DNA from: an uncultured Cytophagaceae bacterium
GTDB lineage: Bacteria; Bacteroidota; Bacteroidia; Cytophagales; Spirosomataceae
Assembly (NCBI GenBank): GCA_903933935.1
Contig: CAIZMB010000064.1
Span: 1-59,348, forward strand
DNA length: 59,348 bases
Direction of reading: 5' to 3'
The position numbers were made by a program, and so were the translations under genes. The notes beneath the pieces are model-generated. The model had not been told where the DNA came from and searched no databases. It saw only the letters and a list, made by a program, of their open reading frames with translations. Numbering within the stretch: position 1 is the stretch's first letter; every line of letters starts with the position of its first letter. This document shows, one piece after another, positions 7,621-17,030 of this stretch.

Positions 7621-8194
7621 AGGCACTCTCTTGTTTTTCTATCATTTTTCTTAGGTTGATCAAGGCATACCTCATTCTCCCTAAGGCCGTATTTATACTA
7701 ACTCCCGTTTGTTCGGCAATTTCTTGGAAACTTAATTCCTCATAATGCCTCAAAACTAAAACTTCTCTTTGCTCTTCGGGTAGTTTTTTGATCATCTCCC
7801 TAACATTAGCGATTTGATCGGATTTCATTTGCAAATCCTCAGCTGAGTCTTCCGCAAAATCAAAACTGTTAAACACCTTCGAACCATCTTCTAATACAAT
7901 CGTAGGATATCTTTTTTCCTTACGAAAATAATCAATGGCTAAATTGTGAGCTATGCGAGCAACCCAAGGTAAAAATTTCCCCTCTTCGTTGTAGCGCCCC
8001 GATTTAATCACATCGATCGCTTTAATATATGTTTCTTGAAGCAAATCTTCCGCTACATAACGGTCTTTTACGATCAAGTATATACTGGTAAATACCTTTG
8101 ATTTACTACGCTTGACTAATGTCTCAAACGCTTTGTCTTCCCCTTGGATGTACGCTGAAATTAACGCTGCATCGCTAACTTGAATTTTAATCAT
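7595..8194 (-). CDS. ECF-type RNA polymerase sigma factor
   Basis: This 199-residue sigma-70-family protein has region 2 near residues 25-95 (including AEDLLQETYIKAID and a WVARIAHNLAIDYFRK stretch) and a region 4 helix-turn-helix near 130-185 (LPEEQREVLVLRHYEELSFQ onward, then GVSINTALGRMRYAL). Regions 1.1 and 3 are absent, as in ECF sigmas. No membrane anti-sigma gene is adjacent; instead a 70-residue protein gene overlaps its 3' end. The regulon is unknown. Confidence 0.92.
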   Translation of the reverse strand: MIKIQVSDAALISAYIQGEDKAFETLVKRSKSKVFTSIYLIVKDRYVAEDLLQETYIKAIDVIKSGRYNEEGKFLPWVARIAHNLAIDYFRKEKRYPTIVLEDGSKVFNSFDFAEDSAEDLQMKSDQIANVREMIKKLPEEQREVLVLRHYEELSFQEIAEQTGVSINTALGRMRYALINLRKMIEKQESAYDAKLYPK

Positions 8195-8404
8195 AAATTC
8201 TAATTATTGTTAACGTAGAGTTTTATTCCATATTGCGTCTCCTATCGATTTTATTTTGGGCGAATTGATTTTAATTCCTTTCGGGAGTGCCAAATTAAGT
8301 AAAACAATTTAAATTCAAAATGGCTTAACAAAAAATAACAAGAAAATGATATTTTTAAATTCAATTTTAGCCAATTAATATATTAGAAATAATTAAAAAA
8401 CAAT

Positions 8405-8412
8405 TAGTTTTG
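8405..8412 (+). promoter_or_regulatory. Candidate -7 element of the secreted repeat protein gene
   Basis: TAGTTTTG fits TAnnTTTG and lies 23 bases before the ATG at 8436. The rest of the 241-base gap from 8195 is AT-rich, with no other structure I can support. Confidence 0.4.
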
Positions 8413-8435
8413 TCAAAACCTAAAAATAAATTAAA

Positions 8436-9059
8436 ATGAAAAATCCACGTTTTTTAACTGTTTTAGTAGCCATAGTTTTATTTTCAATAAATACTTTTGC
8501 TCAAGTAGCCTCTAATGATGAATTTTCTGGTTCTTACAAAATGCAAGAAAATCCATATGTTAAGGTTTTAAAAGTAAATGTCAAAGAAGGCAAAGTAATT
8601 CTTTCAGCAGAGGGCTTGCCTGATTCTGAATTAGCAAAAGGTAAGACAGGAGATGAGTTTGTTCTTGAATCTATGAGCGCTACGATTACTTTTACGCGCG
8701 AATGGGGTAAAGTGAAAGGATTGAAAATCGATGCCCAGGGTAATACATTAATGGGAGAGAAAGAAGGTGCAAGTTCTGCTGCTTCTATTGACGAATATGC
8801 AGCTACTTTCAAGATGGCTGATAATGAGTATGTTAAAAAAATGATGGTGAATGTGAAAGAAGGAAAATTATTAATTTCTTCGGATACAAACCCAACAGAA
8901 GGGGCAGTTTTGAAAGCTTCAAATACTCCTGACGTATTTACAACAGCTATTCAAGGTTATGATGCAGATATCATTTTTTCTCGTTCTGGTGGAAAAATTA
9001 GTTCAGTAAAAATTTCAGTGGCTGGAGGCCAGGTAGTATTGACTGGCGAAAAGGAATAA
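8436..9059 (+). CDS. Secreted protein with two DUF3471-like repeats
   Basis: This is a 207-residue protein with a signal peptide (about residues 1-22, ending NTFAQ). The mature part is two tandem copies of one beta-rich unit of about 85-90 residues. Both carry VNVKEGK (KVNVKEGKVILSAEG; MVNVKEGKLLISSDT), then an F-T/S-R-x-x-G-K step, and end in GEKE. The unit resembles the DUF3471-type domain found after beta-lactamase-like enzymes, here without an enzyme domain. It is a single-gene unit closed by a strong terminator. The function is unknown. Confidence 0.8.
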   Translation: MKNPRFLTVLVAIVLFSINTFAQVASNDEFSGSYKMQENPYVKVLKVNVKEGKVILSAEGLPDSELAKGKTGDEFVLESMSATITFTREWGKVKGLKIDAQGNTLMGEKEGASSAASIDEYAATFKMADNEYVKKMMVNVKEGKLLISSDTNPTEGAVLKASNTPDVFTTAIQGYDADIIFSRSGGKISSVKISVAGGQVVLTGEKE

Positions 9060-9087
9060 GTATTATTTTATCGGATTAGATAAAAAG

Positions 9088-9118
9088 AAAAGAGGCACAT
9101 ACATTGTGCCTCTTTTTG
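9088..9118. terminator. Bidirectional intrinsic terminator
   Basis: A twelve-base perfect stem AAAAGAGGCACA / TGTGCCTCTTTT (9088-9099 and 9105-9116) has a five-base loop and T/A runs on both sides. It separates the secreted repeat protein gene from convergent pdxJ. Confidence 0.9.
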
Positions 9119-9133
9119 TTTGCTAAGAGCTTG

Positions 9134-9850
9134 TTATTTTAGTTGGCGTTTGTACAACTGAATCGTGTTTTCCAATCCATAATACAAAGCATCGCAAATG
9201 AGCGCGTGGCCAATCGACACTTCATCTAAGGGGGTGACATTTGCTTTGAAATATGCTAAATTTTCTAAACTTAAATCATGCCCCGCATTGACCCCTAGGC
9301 CTAATTGATGCGCTCTAAAAGCAGCTTTACGGTAATTTGTTACCGCATCCACGGGATTACTTTCAAAGTTTGTTGCATAAGGTTCCGTATACAGTTCCAC
9401 TCGGTCCGCTCCTGTTGACGCCGCCGCCTCTATCATTTCCAAAACCGGATCTACAAAAATTGATACGCGTATACCCGCCTCCCGGAAAGGACGAATTATT
9501 TTGATTAATAGGGCTTGATGCTCAATGGTATTCCAACCATGATTCGACGTGAGTTGGCCCAAGGCATCAGGTACTAAGGTCACTTGTTCTGGTTTTACCG
9601 ACAAAACAAGGTCGACAAAGGATGCCTCAAGCGGATTTCCCTCAATATTAAATTCAGTAGTGACTATTTTTTTTAAGTCATAGACATCTGCATATCGAAT
9701 ATGTCGCTCATCGGGCCTCGGATGGACCGTAATGCCATCAGCTCCATATCGCTCACAATCTTTGGCTACGTCCAATAAATTTGGATTGTCCCCTCCGCGC
9801 GAATTTCGCAAAGTGGCAATTTTATTGATATTGACACTAAGTCTTGTCAT
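9134..9850 (-). CDS. pdxJ: Pyridoxine 5'-phosphate synthase
   Basis: This 238-residue TIM-barrel enzyme condenses 1-deoxy-D-xylulose 5-phosphate with 3-amino-2-oxopropyl phosphate to make pyridoxine 5'-phosphate, the last ring-forming step of de novo vitamin B6 synthesis. Typical motifs are the N-terminal [32 protein letters not shown], and the C-terminal [15 protein letters not shown] followed by [12 protein letters not shown]. Length is normal. It is the last gene of a run with fau, an unknown exported protein and asd, 29 bases after asd. Confidence 0.97.
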   Translation of the reverse strand: MTRLSVNINKIATLRNSRGGDNPNLLDVAKDCERYGADGITVHPRPDERHIRYADVYDLKKIVTTEFNIEGNPLEASFVDLVLSVKPEQVTLVPDALGQLTSNHGWNTIEHQALLIKIIRPFREAGIRVSIFVDPVLEMIEAAASTGADRVELYTEPYATNFESNPVDAVTNYRKAAFRAHQLGLGVNAGHDLSLENLAYFKANVTPLDEVSIGHALICDALYYGLENTIQLYKRQLK

Positions 9851-9879
9851 AGCCTGAAATGAGAATATTATTCGATAAA

Positions 9880-10872
9880 TTAAATCAATTGATTTTTTGC
9901 CAAATATTCCGCTATTTGAATGGCATTGGTCGCCGCTCCTTTACGTAAGTTATCAGCTACAATCCATAAGTTCAACGTATTTTTTTGACTCTCATCTCTG
10001 CGAATTCTACCCACAAAAACTTCATCTTTTCCATGCGCAGTGATCGGCATTGGGTATAAAAAATTCTTAGGATCATCTTGAACAATTACACCTTCCTCAT
10101 GTTCCAAAATATTTCGTACTTCTGCCAAATCAAAATCATGTTCAAATTCAATATTTACCGCTTCCGAATGTCCGCCGATCGTAGGTATACGTACAGTGGT
10201 TGCCGTAACCTGAATCGAATCATCCATCATGATTTTCTTAGTTTCCAAAATCATTTTCATCTCTTCTTTCGTATATCCATTGTCCAAGAAAACATCAATA
10301 TGAGGCAATACATTTAGATCAATCTTGTGTGGATATACCCGAGCTATATTTTCTTTTCCTGCTCGCTCATCAAATAATTGGTCCACGGCAGCTTTTCCAG
10401 TACCGGTCACCGATTGATACGTCGAAACCACTACACGCTTAATTTTATATTTTTTATGCAATGGATTTAAAATAACCACCATTTGAATCGTCGAGCAATT
10501 TGGGTTGGCAATAATTTTATCCTCCTTGGTCAAGGTATAGGCATTAATTTCAGGTACCACTAATTTTTTGGTGGGATCCATGCGCCATGCGGATGAATTG
10601 TCAACAACCGTTATTCCTGCCGCGGCAAATTTAGGTGCCACCTCTAATGAGGTACCCCCGCCTGCTGAAAAAATTGCCACATTAGGTTTCATGGCGATGG
10701 CCGTTTCATAGCCAACGACAGAGTAATCAACCCCTTTGAAGTTTATTTTTTTTCCAATAGACCGCTCGGAAGCAACTGGAATTATTTCAGTGACAGGAAA
10801 GTTTCTTTCCGCTAATACTTTTAAAATTTCACCACCTACTAATCCCGTGGCGCCTACAATCGCAACTTTCAT
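9880..10872 (-). CDS. asd: Aspartate-semialdehyde dehydrogenase
   Basis: This is a 330-residue enzyme that reduces aspartyl phosphate to aspartate semialdehyde, feeding lysine/diaminopimelate, threonine and methionine synthesis. The Rossmann motif [14 protein letters not shown] is at the N terminus. The catalytic cysteine is in NPNCSTIQM (near residue 126), and the substrate-binding region includes [15 protein letters not shown]. Length and motif order are normal. It lies between the unknown exported protein gene (12-base gap) and pdxJ. Confidence 0.97.
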   Translation of the reverse strand: MKVAIVGATGLVGGEILKVLAERNFPVTEIIPVASERSIGKKINFKGVDYSVVGYETAIAMKPNVAIFSAGGGTSLEVAPKFAAAGITVVDNSSAWRMDPTKKLVVPEINAYTLTKEDKIIANPNCSTIQMVVILNPLHKKYKIKRVVVSTYQSVTGTGKAAVDQLFDERAGKENIARVYPHKIDLNVLPHIDVFLDNGYTKEEMKMILETKKIMMDDSIQVTATTVRIPTIGGHSEAVNIEFEHDFDLAEVRNILEHEEGVIVQDDPKNFLYPMPITAHGKDEVFVGRIRRDESQKNTLNLWIVADNLRKGAATNAIQIAEYLAKNQLI

Positions 10873-10884
10873 TTTTTGTTTTAA

Positions 10885-11385
10885 TTAAAATTTATAATGC
10901 CAAACTAAACCTACCGACGAACCAAAACGATCATCCGTTGAATACTTAAAACTCATTTTTGATCCATCATTCGCTAATTCGTTATATCGATTTAACGCTC
11001 GTCTAAAGTGACGAACACTAACAGATCCAAAATATAAATTAGCCACCGCACTTCCTCCCACCACGGACCAATAAAAACCATCCGAAACAGCATCTTTTTT
11101 TAGTAAGGTATAAAATGAAAGTAAGGCTGTTATTCCCGAAATCCATTTTATGTGACTTTGCTGTCTTTTATAAATCAAAAATTCCCGGCTAACCAAAGGA
11201 TCTTGTGCCTCCAAAAGAGGGATTTGCAAGGCCAATGGGTTGTCGATTAATTGCCGTTTGTAAACAAACTGTTTTCTAAATCCAGTTTGAGTTTCGCCGA
11301 TTGGAAATAATTCTTTTTTCAATTCTTTTTGACCTAAAATAGGCCCAGAAATTACAATAAAGAATAACAATAGCTTCGCCTTCAC
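10885..11385 (-). CDS. Exported protein of unknown function
   Basis: I place the start at GTG 11385, which gives a 166-residue protein whose first 19 residues form a signal peptide (LLLFFIVISGPILGQ). An upstream start at 11511 would overlap fau and bury the signal. The mature part is basic, with a moderately hydrophobic segment (about 95-110), a GGSAVANLYFG stretch and a C-terminal aromatic end (WHYKF), as in some outer-membrane beta-strand proteins. I do not recognise the family. It lies between fau and asd. Confidence 0.65.
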   Translation of the reverse strand: MKAKLLLFFIVISGPILGQKELKKELFPIGETQTGFRKQFVYKRQLIDNPLALQIPLLEAQDPLVSREFLIYKRQQSHIKWISGITALLSFYTLLKKDAVSDGFYWSVVGGSAVANLYFGSVSVRHFRRALNRYNELANDGSKMSFKYSTDDRFGSSVGLVWHYKF

Positions 11386-11455
11386 CAGATGGAAATTATT
11401 TAATCCTGTAAAATTAGGGCTTAAATTTTGATTCGAAATCTTTTTTGTAAATAAA

Positions 11456-12040
11456 TCAACGAAAACGATAGACTGATTTTGGCGTGATGGCAAAATCCAA
11501 AGCAATATCAAAGGGATTCAAGTCTTCAATAGGTTCAATGGGTTCCTCGAGACCTAAACCAATTTTAATCAGGTCCGGTTTAGTGTTCGCTAAAAATCGA
11601 TCGTAAAACCCTTTTCCATACCCAACTCGATGTCCCTGTGTGTCCACGGCCAATAAAGGAATGAATATTAAGTCGATATCTTTAGGGTTTAACTGGATCG
11701 AGGTATCATTCGTCGGTTCTAAAATCCCCCAGTCAGATCGAACAAATATTGATTTTTTATCTGTCAAGTAGGGAATTAATTGGCTCGTGCTTTTCACAAC
11801 TTTAGGAAAAATCAATTGGTGATAATAGGGTTCATTGAGTAATATTTCATGTAATTGGGCCGTCATGATTTCTCGATGTTGTTCCATACTATGAAAACTC
11901 ATGAGCATCAAATTTCTAGGCAGAGGCTGTATGAACGCTTGAATTTGATTCAATAATTGTGCATTTTTTGATTCAAATTTTTTTTGAGACCAACTTTTTC
12001 TTTCCGACAAGGCCTTTTCTCTAATTTCAGATTTTTTCAT
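11456..12040 (-). CDS. fau: 5-formyltetrahydrofolate cyclo-ligase
   Basis: This 194-residue enzyme uses ATP to convert 5-formyl-THF to 5,10-methenyl-THF, returning a stored folate to the one-carbon pool. The signature is VDTQGHRVGYGKGFYDRFL near residues 130-150, and the N-terminal basic helix starts KKSEIREKALSERKSW. The length is typical. It is the first gene of a minus-strand run toward asd and pdxJ, and divergent from ileS. The symbol varies in databases (fau, ygfA). Confidence 0.93.
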   Translation of the reverse strand: MKKSEIREKALSERKSWSQKKFESKNAQLLNQIQAFIQPLPRNLMLMSFHSMEQHREIMTAQLHEILLNEPYYHQLIFPKVVKSTSQLIPYLTDKKSIFVRSDWGILEPTNDTSIQLNPKDIDLIFIPLLAVDTQGHRVGYGKGFYDRFLANTKPDLIKIGLGLEEPIEPIEDLNPFDIALDFAITPKSVYRFR

Positions 12041-12155
12041 AGGAAGGGTAATTGCTTGATCGGATGTAACTCAATGTTCATTTTATTAAATGGCTTGTCT
12101 CAACATTTACGCGATTGCAGGAGAGGTGCATCGTCACCTTTCCATTATTTTTTCT

Positions 12156-12163
12156 TATTTTTG
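12156..12163 (+). promoter_or_regulatory. -7 promoter element of ileS
   Basis: TATTTTTG fits TAnnTTTG and lies 40 bases before the GTG at 12204. It is downstream of the in-frame ATG at 12090, which argues against that ATG as the ileS start. No clear -33 box. Confidence 0.45.
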
Positions 12164-12203
12164 CCTCAATTTTGCCGATTATTTCATAAAAAACAAAAAC
12201 ACT

Positions 12204-15200
12204 GTGGCCTTCAAAGAATATAAAAATTTAGATTATGCTGTATTAGCAGAAGAAATTTTAAACTTCTGGAAAAATAACGACATTTTCGAAAAATCAATTT
12301 CTAGTCGGGAAGGAAAACCAAGCTATACTTTTTATGAAGGGCCACCTTCTGCCAACGGAACTCCGGGGATCCATCACGTGATGGCAAGGGCGATTAAAGA
12401 TATTTTTTGCCGTTACCAAACGCTGAAAGGGAAGCAAGTGAAGCGAAAAGGGGGTTGGGATACCCACGGTCTTCCAGTCGAATTACAAGTAGAAAAAGAG
12501 TTAGGAATCACCAAAGAGGATATCGGAAAAACAATTTCCGTCGAAGAATATAACCAGCGTTGCCGTGAAACTGTGATGAAATTCACAGATCAGTGGAATG
12601 ATTTAACAGAGAAAATGGGGTATTGGGTCGACCTTTCTTCCCCATATGTGACCTATCAGACACCTTATATTGAAAGCGTTTGGAACTTATTAAAACGCCT
12701 TTATGACCAAGGATTATTGTATAAAGGCTATACGATTCAGCCTTATTCCCCCGCAGCCGGAACGGGTTTATCCTCCCATGAGTTAAATCAGCCTGGTTGT
12801 TACAAAGATGTAAAAGACACTTCTTTGACTGCTCAGTTTAAAGCAAAAAAGACGAGTAAATCCGCATTTTTGTTTGATCATTCAAATCAGGAGCCTGTTT
12901 ATTTGCTTGCTTGGACCACCACGCCTTGGACTTTGCCTTCCAATGCAGCCCTTACGGCAGGAAAAAATATTACCTATGTTTTGGTTAAGACTTTTAACCC
13001 CTATACTTTTTTACCTGTCCATGTAGTTTTAGCTAAGGATTTAGTGAAAAACTATTTCCAAGCTGCGGCTGAAAATGGTGATTTCCAAGCGTATGTCGAC
13101 GCCGACAAAAAGCCTAGTGCAATTCCTTATCAGATTGTGGCTTCGTGTAAGGGTTCTGATTTAGAAGGGGTTGAATATGAAGCTTTGATGTCCTACGTTT
13201 CACCTAAGGAACCAGCTTTCCGAGTTATTTTAGGGGATTTTGTTACGACGGAAGATGGTACTGGGATGGTTCACACTGCGCCAACTTTCGGAGCGGATGA
13301 CTTTCGGGTAGCCCAACAAAATGGAATTCCAGCCATTTTGGTTCAAGATGAAAATGGGAAAGATGTACCCTTAGTAAATCGTCAGGGACGCTTTGTCAAA
13401 GAAGTGACGGATTATGCCTTGGAGCCCGTGAAAGAAGCTTATTTGACAGATGAAGAAAAAGAAGAGGCTAGAATCAAACAAGGAAGAGATAAGTATTTGT
13501 CGGTGGATGAACGAATTGCGATCCAATTAAAAACCGAAAATAAAGCGTTTAATGTTCAGAAATTTGATCACCCCTATCCCCATTGTTGGCGTACGGATAA
13601 ACCCATTCTATACTATCCTTTGGACTCATGGTTCATTAAAACGACGGCTGCCAAAGATAAATTAATTGCCTTAAATAAGACGATTGAATGGAAGCCTGAA
13701 TCCACTGGAACAGGTCGTTTTGGAAACTGGTTGGAGAATTTAGTGGACTGGAATTTATCTCGCTCACGTTACTGGGGAACCCCACTGCCCATCTGGAGAA
13801 CAGAAGATGGATCTGAGGAAATTTGCATTGGCTCATTGGCACAGTTGGCCGATGAGATCAACCTCGCAAATGCATCAGGGAAATTATCCGAGAAACAATT
13901 AGCTGGAAATGCGGCATTCCAAATTGCCCTTGAAAATGGGCAAGCTGATTTACACAGACCTTTTGTGGATGAGATTTATTTGTTGAGTCCAGCGGGTCAA
14001 ATACTTTCTCGAGAGTTAGATTTGATCGATGTTTGGTTTGATTCGGGTGCCATGCCTTTTGCCCAATGGCACTATCCATTTGAGAATCAAGAAATATTTA
14101 AGAAATCGTATCCTGCTGATTTTATATCGGAAGGAGTGGACCAAACGCGTGGTTGGTTCTTCACTTTACATGCAATTTCAGCCATGGTGGAGGATTCGGT
14201 CGCCTTTAAACATGTTGTTTCCACCGGTTTAGTGCTGGATAAAAATGGAAACAAAATGTCCAAAAGACTCGGTAATGCGATCGATCCTTTCGACACTTTA
14301 TTGAAATACGGCGCTGATCCTACACGTTGGTATATGATTACCAACGCTCAGCCATGGGATAATTTGAAATTTGATTTGGCCGGAATTACTGAAGTACGAA
14401 ATAAGTTCTTTGGCACGTTAACGAATACCTATAATTTCTTTGCGCTTTATGCCAATCTAGATGGTTTTGATGCCTCAAATGTTCGTGTCGAAGAGGAAAA
14501 TTTATCGGAATTAGATCGATGGATTTTATCTAAATTGATGAATTTAATTGCTGAGGTGGATGAGTCTTTTGAAACCTATGAGCCCACAAAAGCGGGTCGG
14601 GCGATACAAGATTTTGTGTGCGATCATTTGTCGAATTGGTATGTTCGTTTATCAAGACGTCGTTTTTGGAATCCTGAGGCGAAAGAGTTAGGCTTAAGCG
14701 CAGATAAAAAAGCGGCTTATCAGACGCTGTATACTTGTTTGGAAACGGTGGCCCAACTGATGTCACCCATCGCACCGTTTTATGGAGAGTGGTTGTATAA
14801 AAATTTGACTCAGAAGGAATCAGTTCATTTGACAGATTTTGTCCAGGTTAATTCAGCTTGGAAAAACGAAAATCTGGAGACTTCGATGGAATTAGCTCAG
14901 CGAATTTGCTCTTTGGTACACTCGATTCGTAAGGTGCATAAATTAAAGGTGCGCCAACCGTTAGCCCAAGTTTTGGTACCGGTATTACAAGAAAATGTGC
15001 GCGAGCAAATTAGACGTGTTGAAGACTTAATTAAATCTGAAGTTAATGTTAAGCAGGTGAATTATTTAAATGATGCTTCTGGTGTTTTGAGTAAGCGGGT
15101 TAAACCGAATTTCAAAGCTTTGGGACCAAAGTTTGGAAAGGACATGAAAGCTGTCGCTGATCTTATCACGGGTATGTCAACAGATGATTTATCCACGGTG

Positions 15201-15605
15201 GAATCGAATGGCACGGTTAATCTGCACGGATTTGAGATAGGAATGGGTGACATAGAAGTGATGACAGAGGATATGCCAGGTTATTTGACAGCCAGTGAAG
15301 GGGGATTAACTATTGCATTAGACAATACACTAAGTCCGGAATTGATTCGAGAAGGGATGGCTCGTGAGTTTGTAAACCGTGTCCAAAATTTAAGGAAAGA
15401 CCTAGGTTTTGATGTGATTGATAAAATTCATATTTCGATTCAAGAGAATACCAGTGAATGGAAAGAAAGTTTGACAGAATTTAAAGGATATATATCCCAA
15501 GAAGTTCAGGCTCTTTCGATCAATTGGGTGAAGGAAATAGGAGATGATTTTTCTGAAGTGAGCATAGATGATATAAATTTAAATGTCCGTTTGACCGTTG
15601 CATAA
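12204..15605 (+). CDS. ileS: Isoleucyl-tRNA synthetase, type 2, with GIHH signature
   Basis: This 1133-residue class Ia enzyme charges tRNA-Ile. I start at GTG 12204 because family similarity begins there (FKEYKNLDYAVLAEEIL) and a -7 box precedes it. The ATP-site signature, normally HIGH, reads GIHH at residues 55-58 (PPSANGTPGIHHVMAR), and KMSKR is at 684-688. A CP1 editing domain (TTTPWTLPSNAAL, then GTGMVHTAPTFGADDF) and the anticodon-binding domain follow. The long C terminus and sequence style fit type 2 (eukaryote-like) IleRS. The swapped H/G pair recalls a GXHH variant described in a few strongly mupirocin-resistant IleRS2 enzymes. The AlgI-like gene starts 12 bases later. Confidence 0.96.
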   Translation: MAFKEYKNLDYAVLAEEILNFWKNNDIFEKSISSREGKPSYTFYEGPPSANGTPGIHHVMARAIKDIFCRYQTLKGKQVKRKGGWDTHGLPVELQVEKELGITKEDIGKTISVEEYNQRCRETVMKFTDQWNDLTEKMGYWVDLSSPYVTYQTPYIESVWNLLKRLYDQGLLYKGYTIQPYSPAAGTGLSSHELNQPGCYKDVKDTSLTAQFKAKKTSKSAFLFDHSNQEPVYLLAWTTTPWTLPSNAALTAGKNITYVLVKTFNPYTFLPVHVVLAKDLVKNYFQAAAENGDFQAYVDADKKPSAIPYQIVASCKGSDLEGVEYEALMSYVSPKEPAFRVILGDFVTTEDGTGMVHTAPTFGADDFRVAQQNGIPAILVQDENGKDVPLVNRQGRFVKEVTDYALEPVKEAYLTDEEKEEARIKQGRDKYLSVDERIAIQLKTENKAFNVQKFDHPYPHCWRTDKPILYYPLDSWFIKTTAAKDKLIALNKTIEWKPESTGTGRFGNWLENLVDWNLSRSRYWGTPLPIWRTEDGSEEICIGSLAQLADEINLANASGKLSEKQLAGNAAFQIALENGQADLHRPFVDEIYLLSPAGQILSRELDLIDVWFDSGAMPFAQWHYPFENQEIFKKSYPADFISEGVDQTRGWFFTLHAISAMVEDSVAFKHVVSTGLVLDKNGNKMSKRLGNAIDPFDTLLKYGADPTRWYMITNAQPWDNLKFDLAGITEVRNKFFGTLTNTYNFFALYANLDGFDASNVRVEEENLSELDRWILSKLMNLIAEVDESFETYEPTKAGRAIQDFVCDHLSNWYVRLSRRRFWNPEAKELGLSADKKAAYQTLYTCLETVAQLMSPIAPFYGEWLYKNLTQKESVHLTDFVQVNSAWKNENLETSMELAQRICSLVHSIRKVHKLKVRQPLAQVLVPVLQENVREQIRRVEDLIKSEVNVKQVNYLNDASGVLSKRVKPNFKALGPKFGKDMKAVADLITGMSTDDLSTVESNGTVNLHGFEIGMGDIEVMTEDMPGYLTASEGGLTIALDNTLSPELIREGMAREFVNRVQNLRKDLGFDVIDKIHISIQENTSEWKESLTEFKGYISQEVQALSINWVKEIGDDFSEVSIDDINLNVRLTVA

Positions 15606-15617
15606 AACAAGGTAGAC

Positions 15618-17027
15618 ATGGTTTTCAATTCATTGCAGTTTTTGGTGTTTTTTGGAATTGTGACCAGTGCTTATTTTTTATTAGCTCACAAGTACAGGTG
15701 GGCCTTATTGCTTTTAGCTTCTTGTTATTTTTATATGGCTTTTGTTCCCATTTATTTAGGAATTTTAGGTCTGACTATAGTGATCGATTATTTAGCTGGA
15801 ATCTATTTGGAACGGTTTCAGGGGAGTGCGAAAAAAATATTTTTGGGATTTAGTTTGTTGGCCAACTTAGGTGTTTTGGCCATTTTTAAATATTATTTTT
15901 TTTTCACGGACAACTTTAATTCCCTAGCCAATTATTTCTCCGTCCCTGTTCAATTCCCGGTTTTTAATTTTTTACTTCCTATCGGCTTGTCGTTCCATAC
16001 GTTTCAAGCCATGAGTTATACAATCGAGGTGTATCGTGGGAACCAAAAGGCGGAACGGAATTTTGGGATTTATAGTCTTTATGTGATGTTTTATCCACAG
16101 TTGGTGGCCGGTCCCATCGAAAGGCCACAAAATTTGATTCATCAGTTTCGCGAAAAGCATGTTTGGGATACGGACCGAGTAAAATCAGGCTTATTGCAAA
16201 TGATGCAAGGTTTTTTCAAAAAAGTAGTCATTGCGGACCGACTAGCGATGGTGGTTGACCCAGCCTATGCTAATCTGTCAAGCCAAAGTAGTTTGAATTT
16301 AATTATTGCCAGTATCTTTTATTCATTTCAAATCTATTGCGATTTTTCAGGTTATTCGGATATCGCTATTGGTGCATCTAAGGTGATGGGTTTCAAATTG
16401 ATGAATAATTTTAATGCACCCTATTCGGCCACATCTATTCCAGATTTTTGGCGCCGTTGGCATATTTCCCTTTCCACCTGGTTTAAAGATTATGTGTATT
16501 TTTCCTTAGGGGGTAACCGAGTTTCCGTACCCCGCTGGTATATCAACATTATGATTGTCTTTATTTTATCAGGCTTTTGGCATGGAGCTAGTTGGAACTT
16601 TGTGATTTGGGGAGCTTTACACGGACTGTTCCAATTAATTGGCCTAACACTTAATCGATTTTTCCCTAATTTGGCGGCTAATCAGCGCAACACAGTGGCT
16701 GGAATTTGGTTGTACCGATTATTCACATTTTTATTGGTGACGATTGCTTGGGTGTTTTTTAGAATTCCAAAATTTGGGGATATACAGATTTATTTCCGTC
16801 AACTCGCTCAAGGCACATTTTCCGACCCGATATCATTAGCTTTTAACACCAATGAACTGCTATTTTCTATGTTGTTGATGATTGGATTATATCTTTTTGA
16901 TTTAAAAAGGGACAAAATAAAGGTGGATTCGGTTCAATTATTTTGGCCCATTATGGTGGGATTGGTATTTTTGATTTACTTTTTTGGGGTCTTTAATATG
17001 AAACAGTTTATCTATTTTCAGTTTTAA
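15618..17027 (+). CDS. MBOAT O-acyltransferase, AlgI-like
   Basis: This 469-residue protein has about ten membrane segments. MBOAT proteins of this type move acetyl groups across the inner membrane for O-acetylation of exported polysaccharide. Signatures are MFYPQLVAGPIERPQNLI, an FWRRWHISLSTWFKDYVY segment, and the catalytic-histidine region SGFWHGASWNFVIWGALHG. The following gene, three bases away, encodes an AlgX/AlgJ-like SGNH partner that would transfer the acetyl in the periplasm. It is probably co-transcribed with ileS. Confidence 0.93.
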   Translation: MVFNSLQFLVFFGIVTSAYFLLAHKYRWALLLLASCYFYMAFVPIYLGILGLTIVIDYLAGIYLERFQGSAKKIFLGFSLLANLGVLAIFKYYFFFTDNFNSLANYFSVPVQFPVFNFLLPIGLSFHTFQAMSYTIEVYRGNQKAERNFGIYSLYVMFYPQLVAGPIERPQNLIHQFREKHVWDTDRVKSGLLQMMQGFFKKVVIADRLAMVVDPAYANLSSQSSLNLIIASIFYSFQIYCDFSGYSDIAIGASKVMGFKLMNNFNAPYSATSIPDFWRRWHISLSTWFKDYVYFSLGGNRVSVPRWYINIMIVFILSGFWHGASWNFVIWGALHGLFQLIGLTLNRFFPNLAANQRNTVAGIWLYRLFTFLLVTIAWVFFRIPKFGDIQIYFRQLAQGTFSDPISLAFNTNELLFSMLLMIGLYLFDLKRDKIKVDSVQLFWPIMVGLVFLIYFFGVFNMKQFIYFQF

Positions 17028-17030
17028 TCG

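Noticed and set aside
12090-12203. N-terminal extension of ileS from ATG 12090
   Set aside because: It lacks IleRS similarity and would place the start upstream of the TATTTTTG promoter element; GTG 12204 fits the family N terminus.
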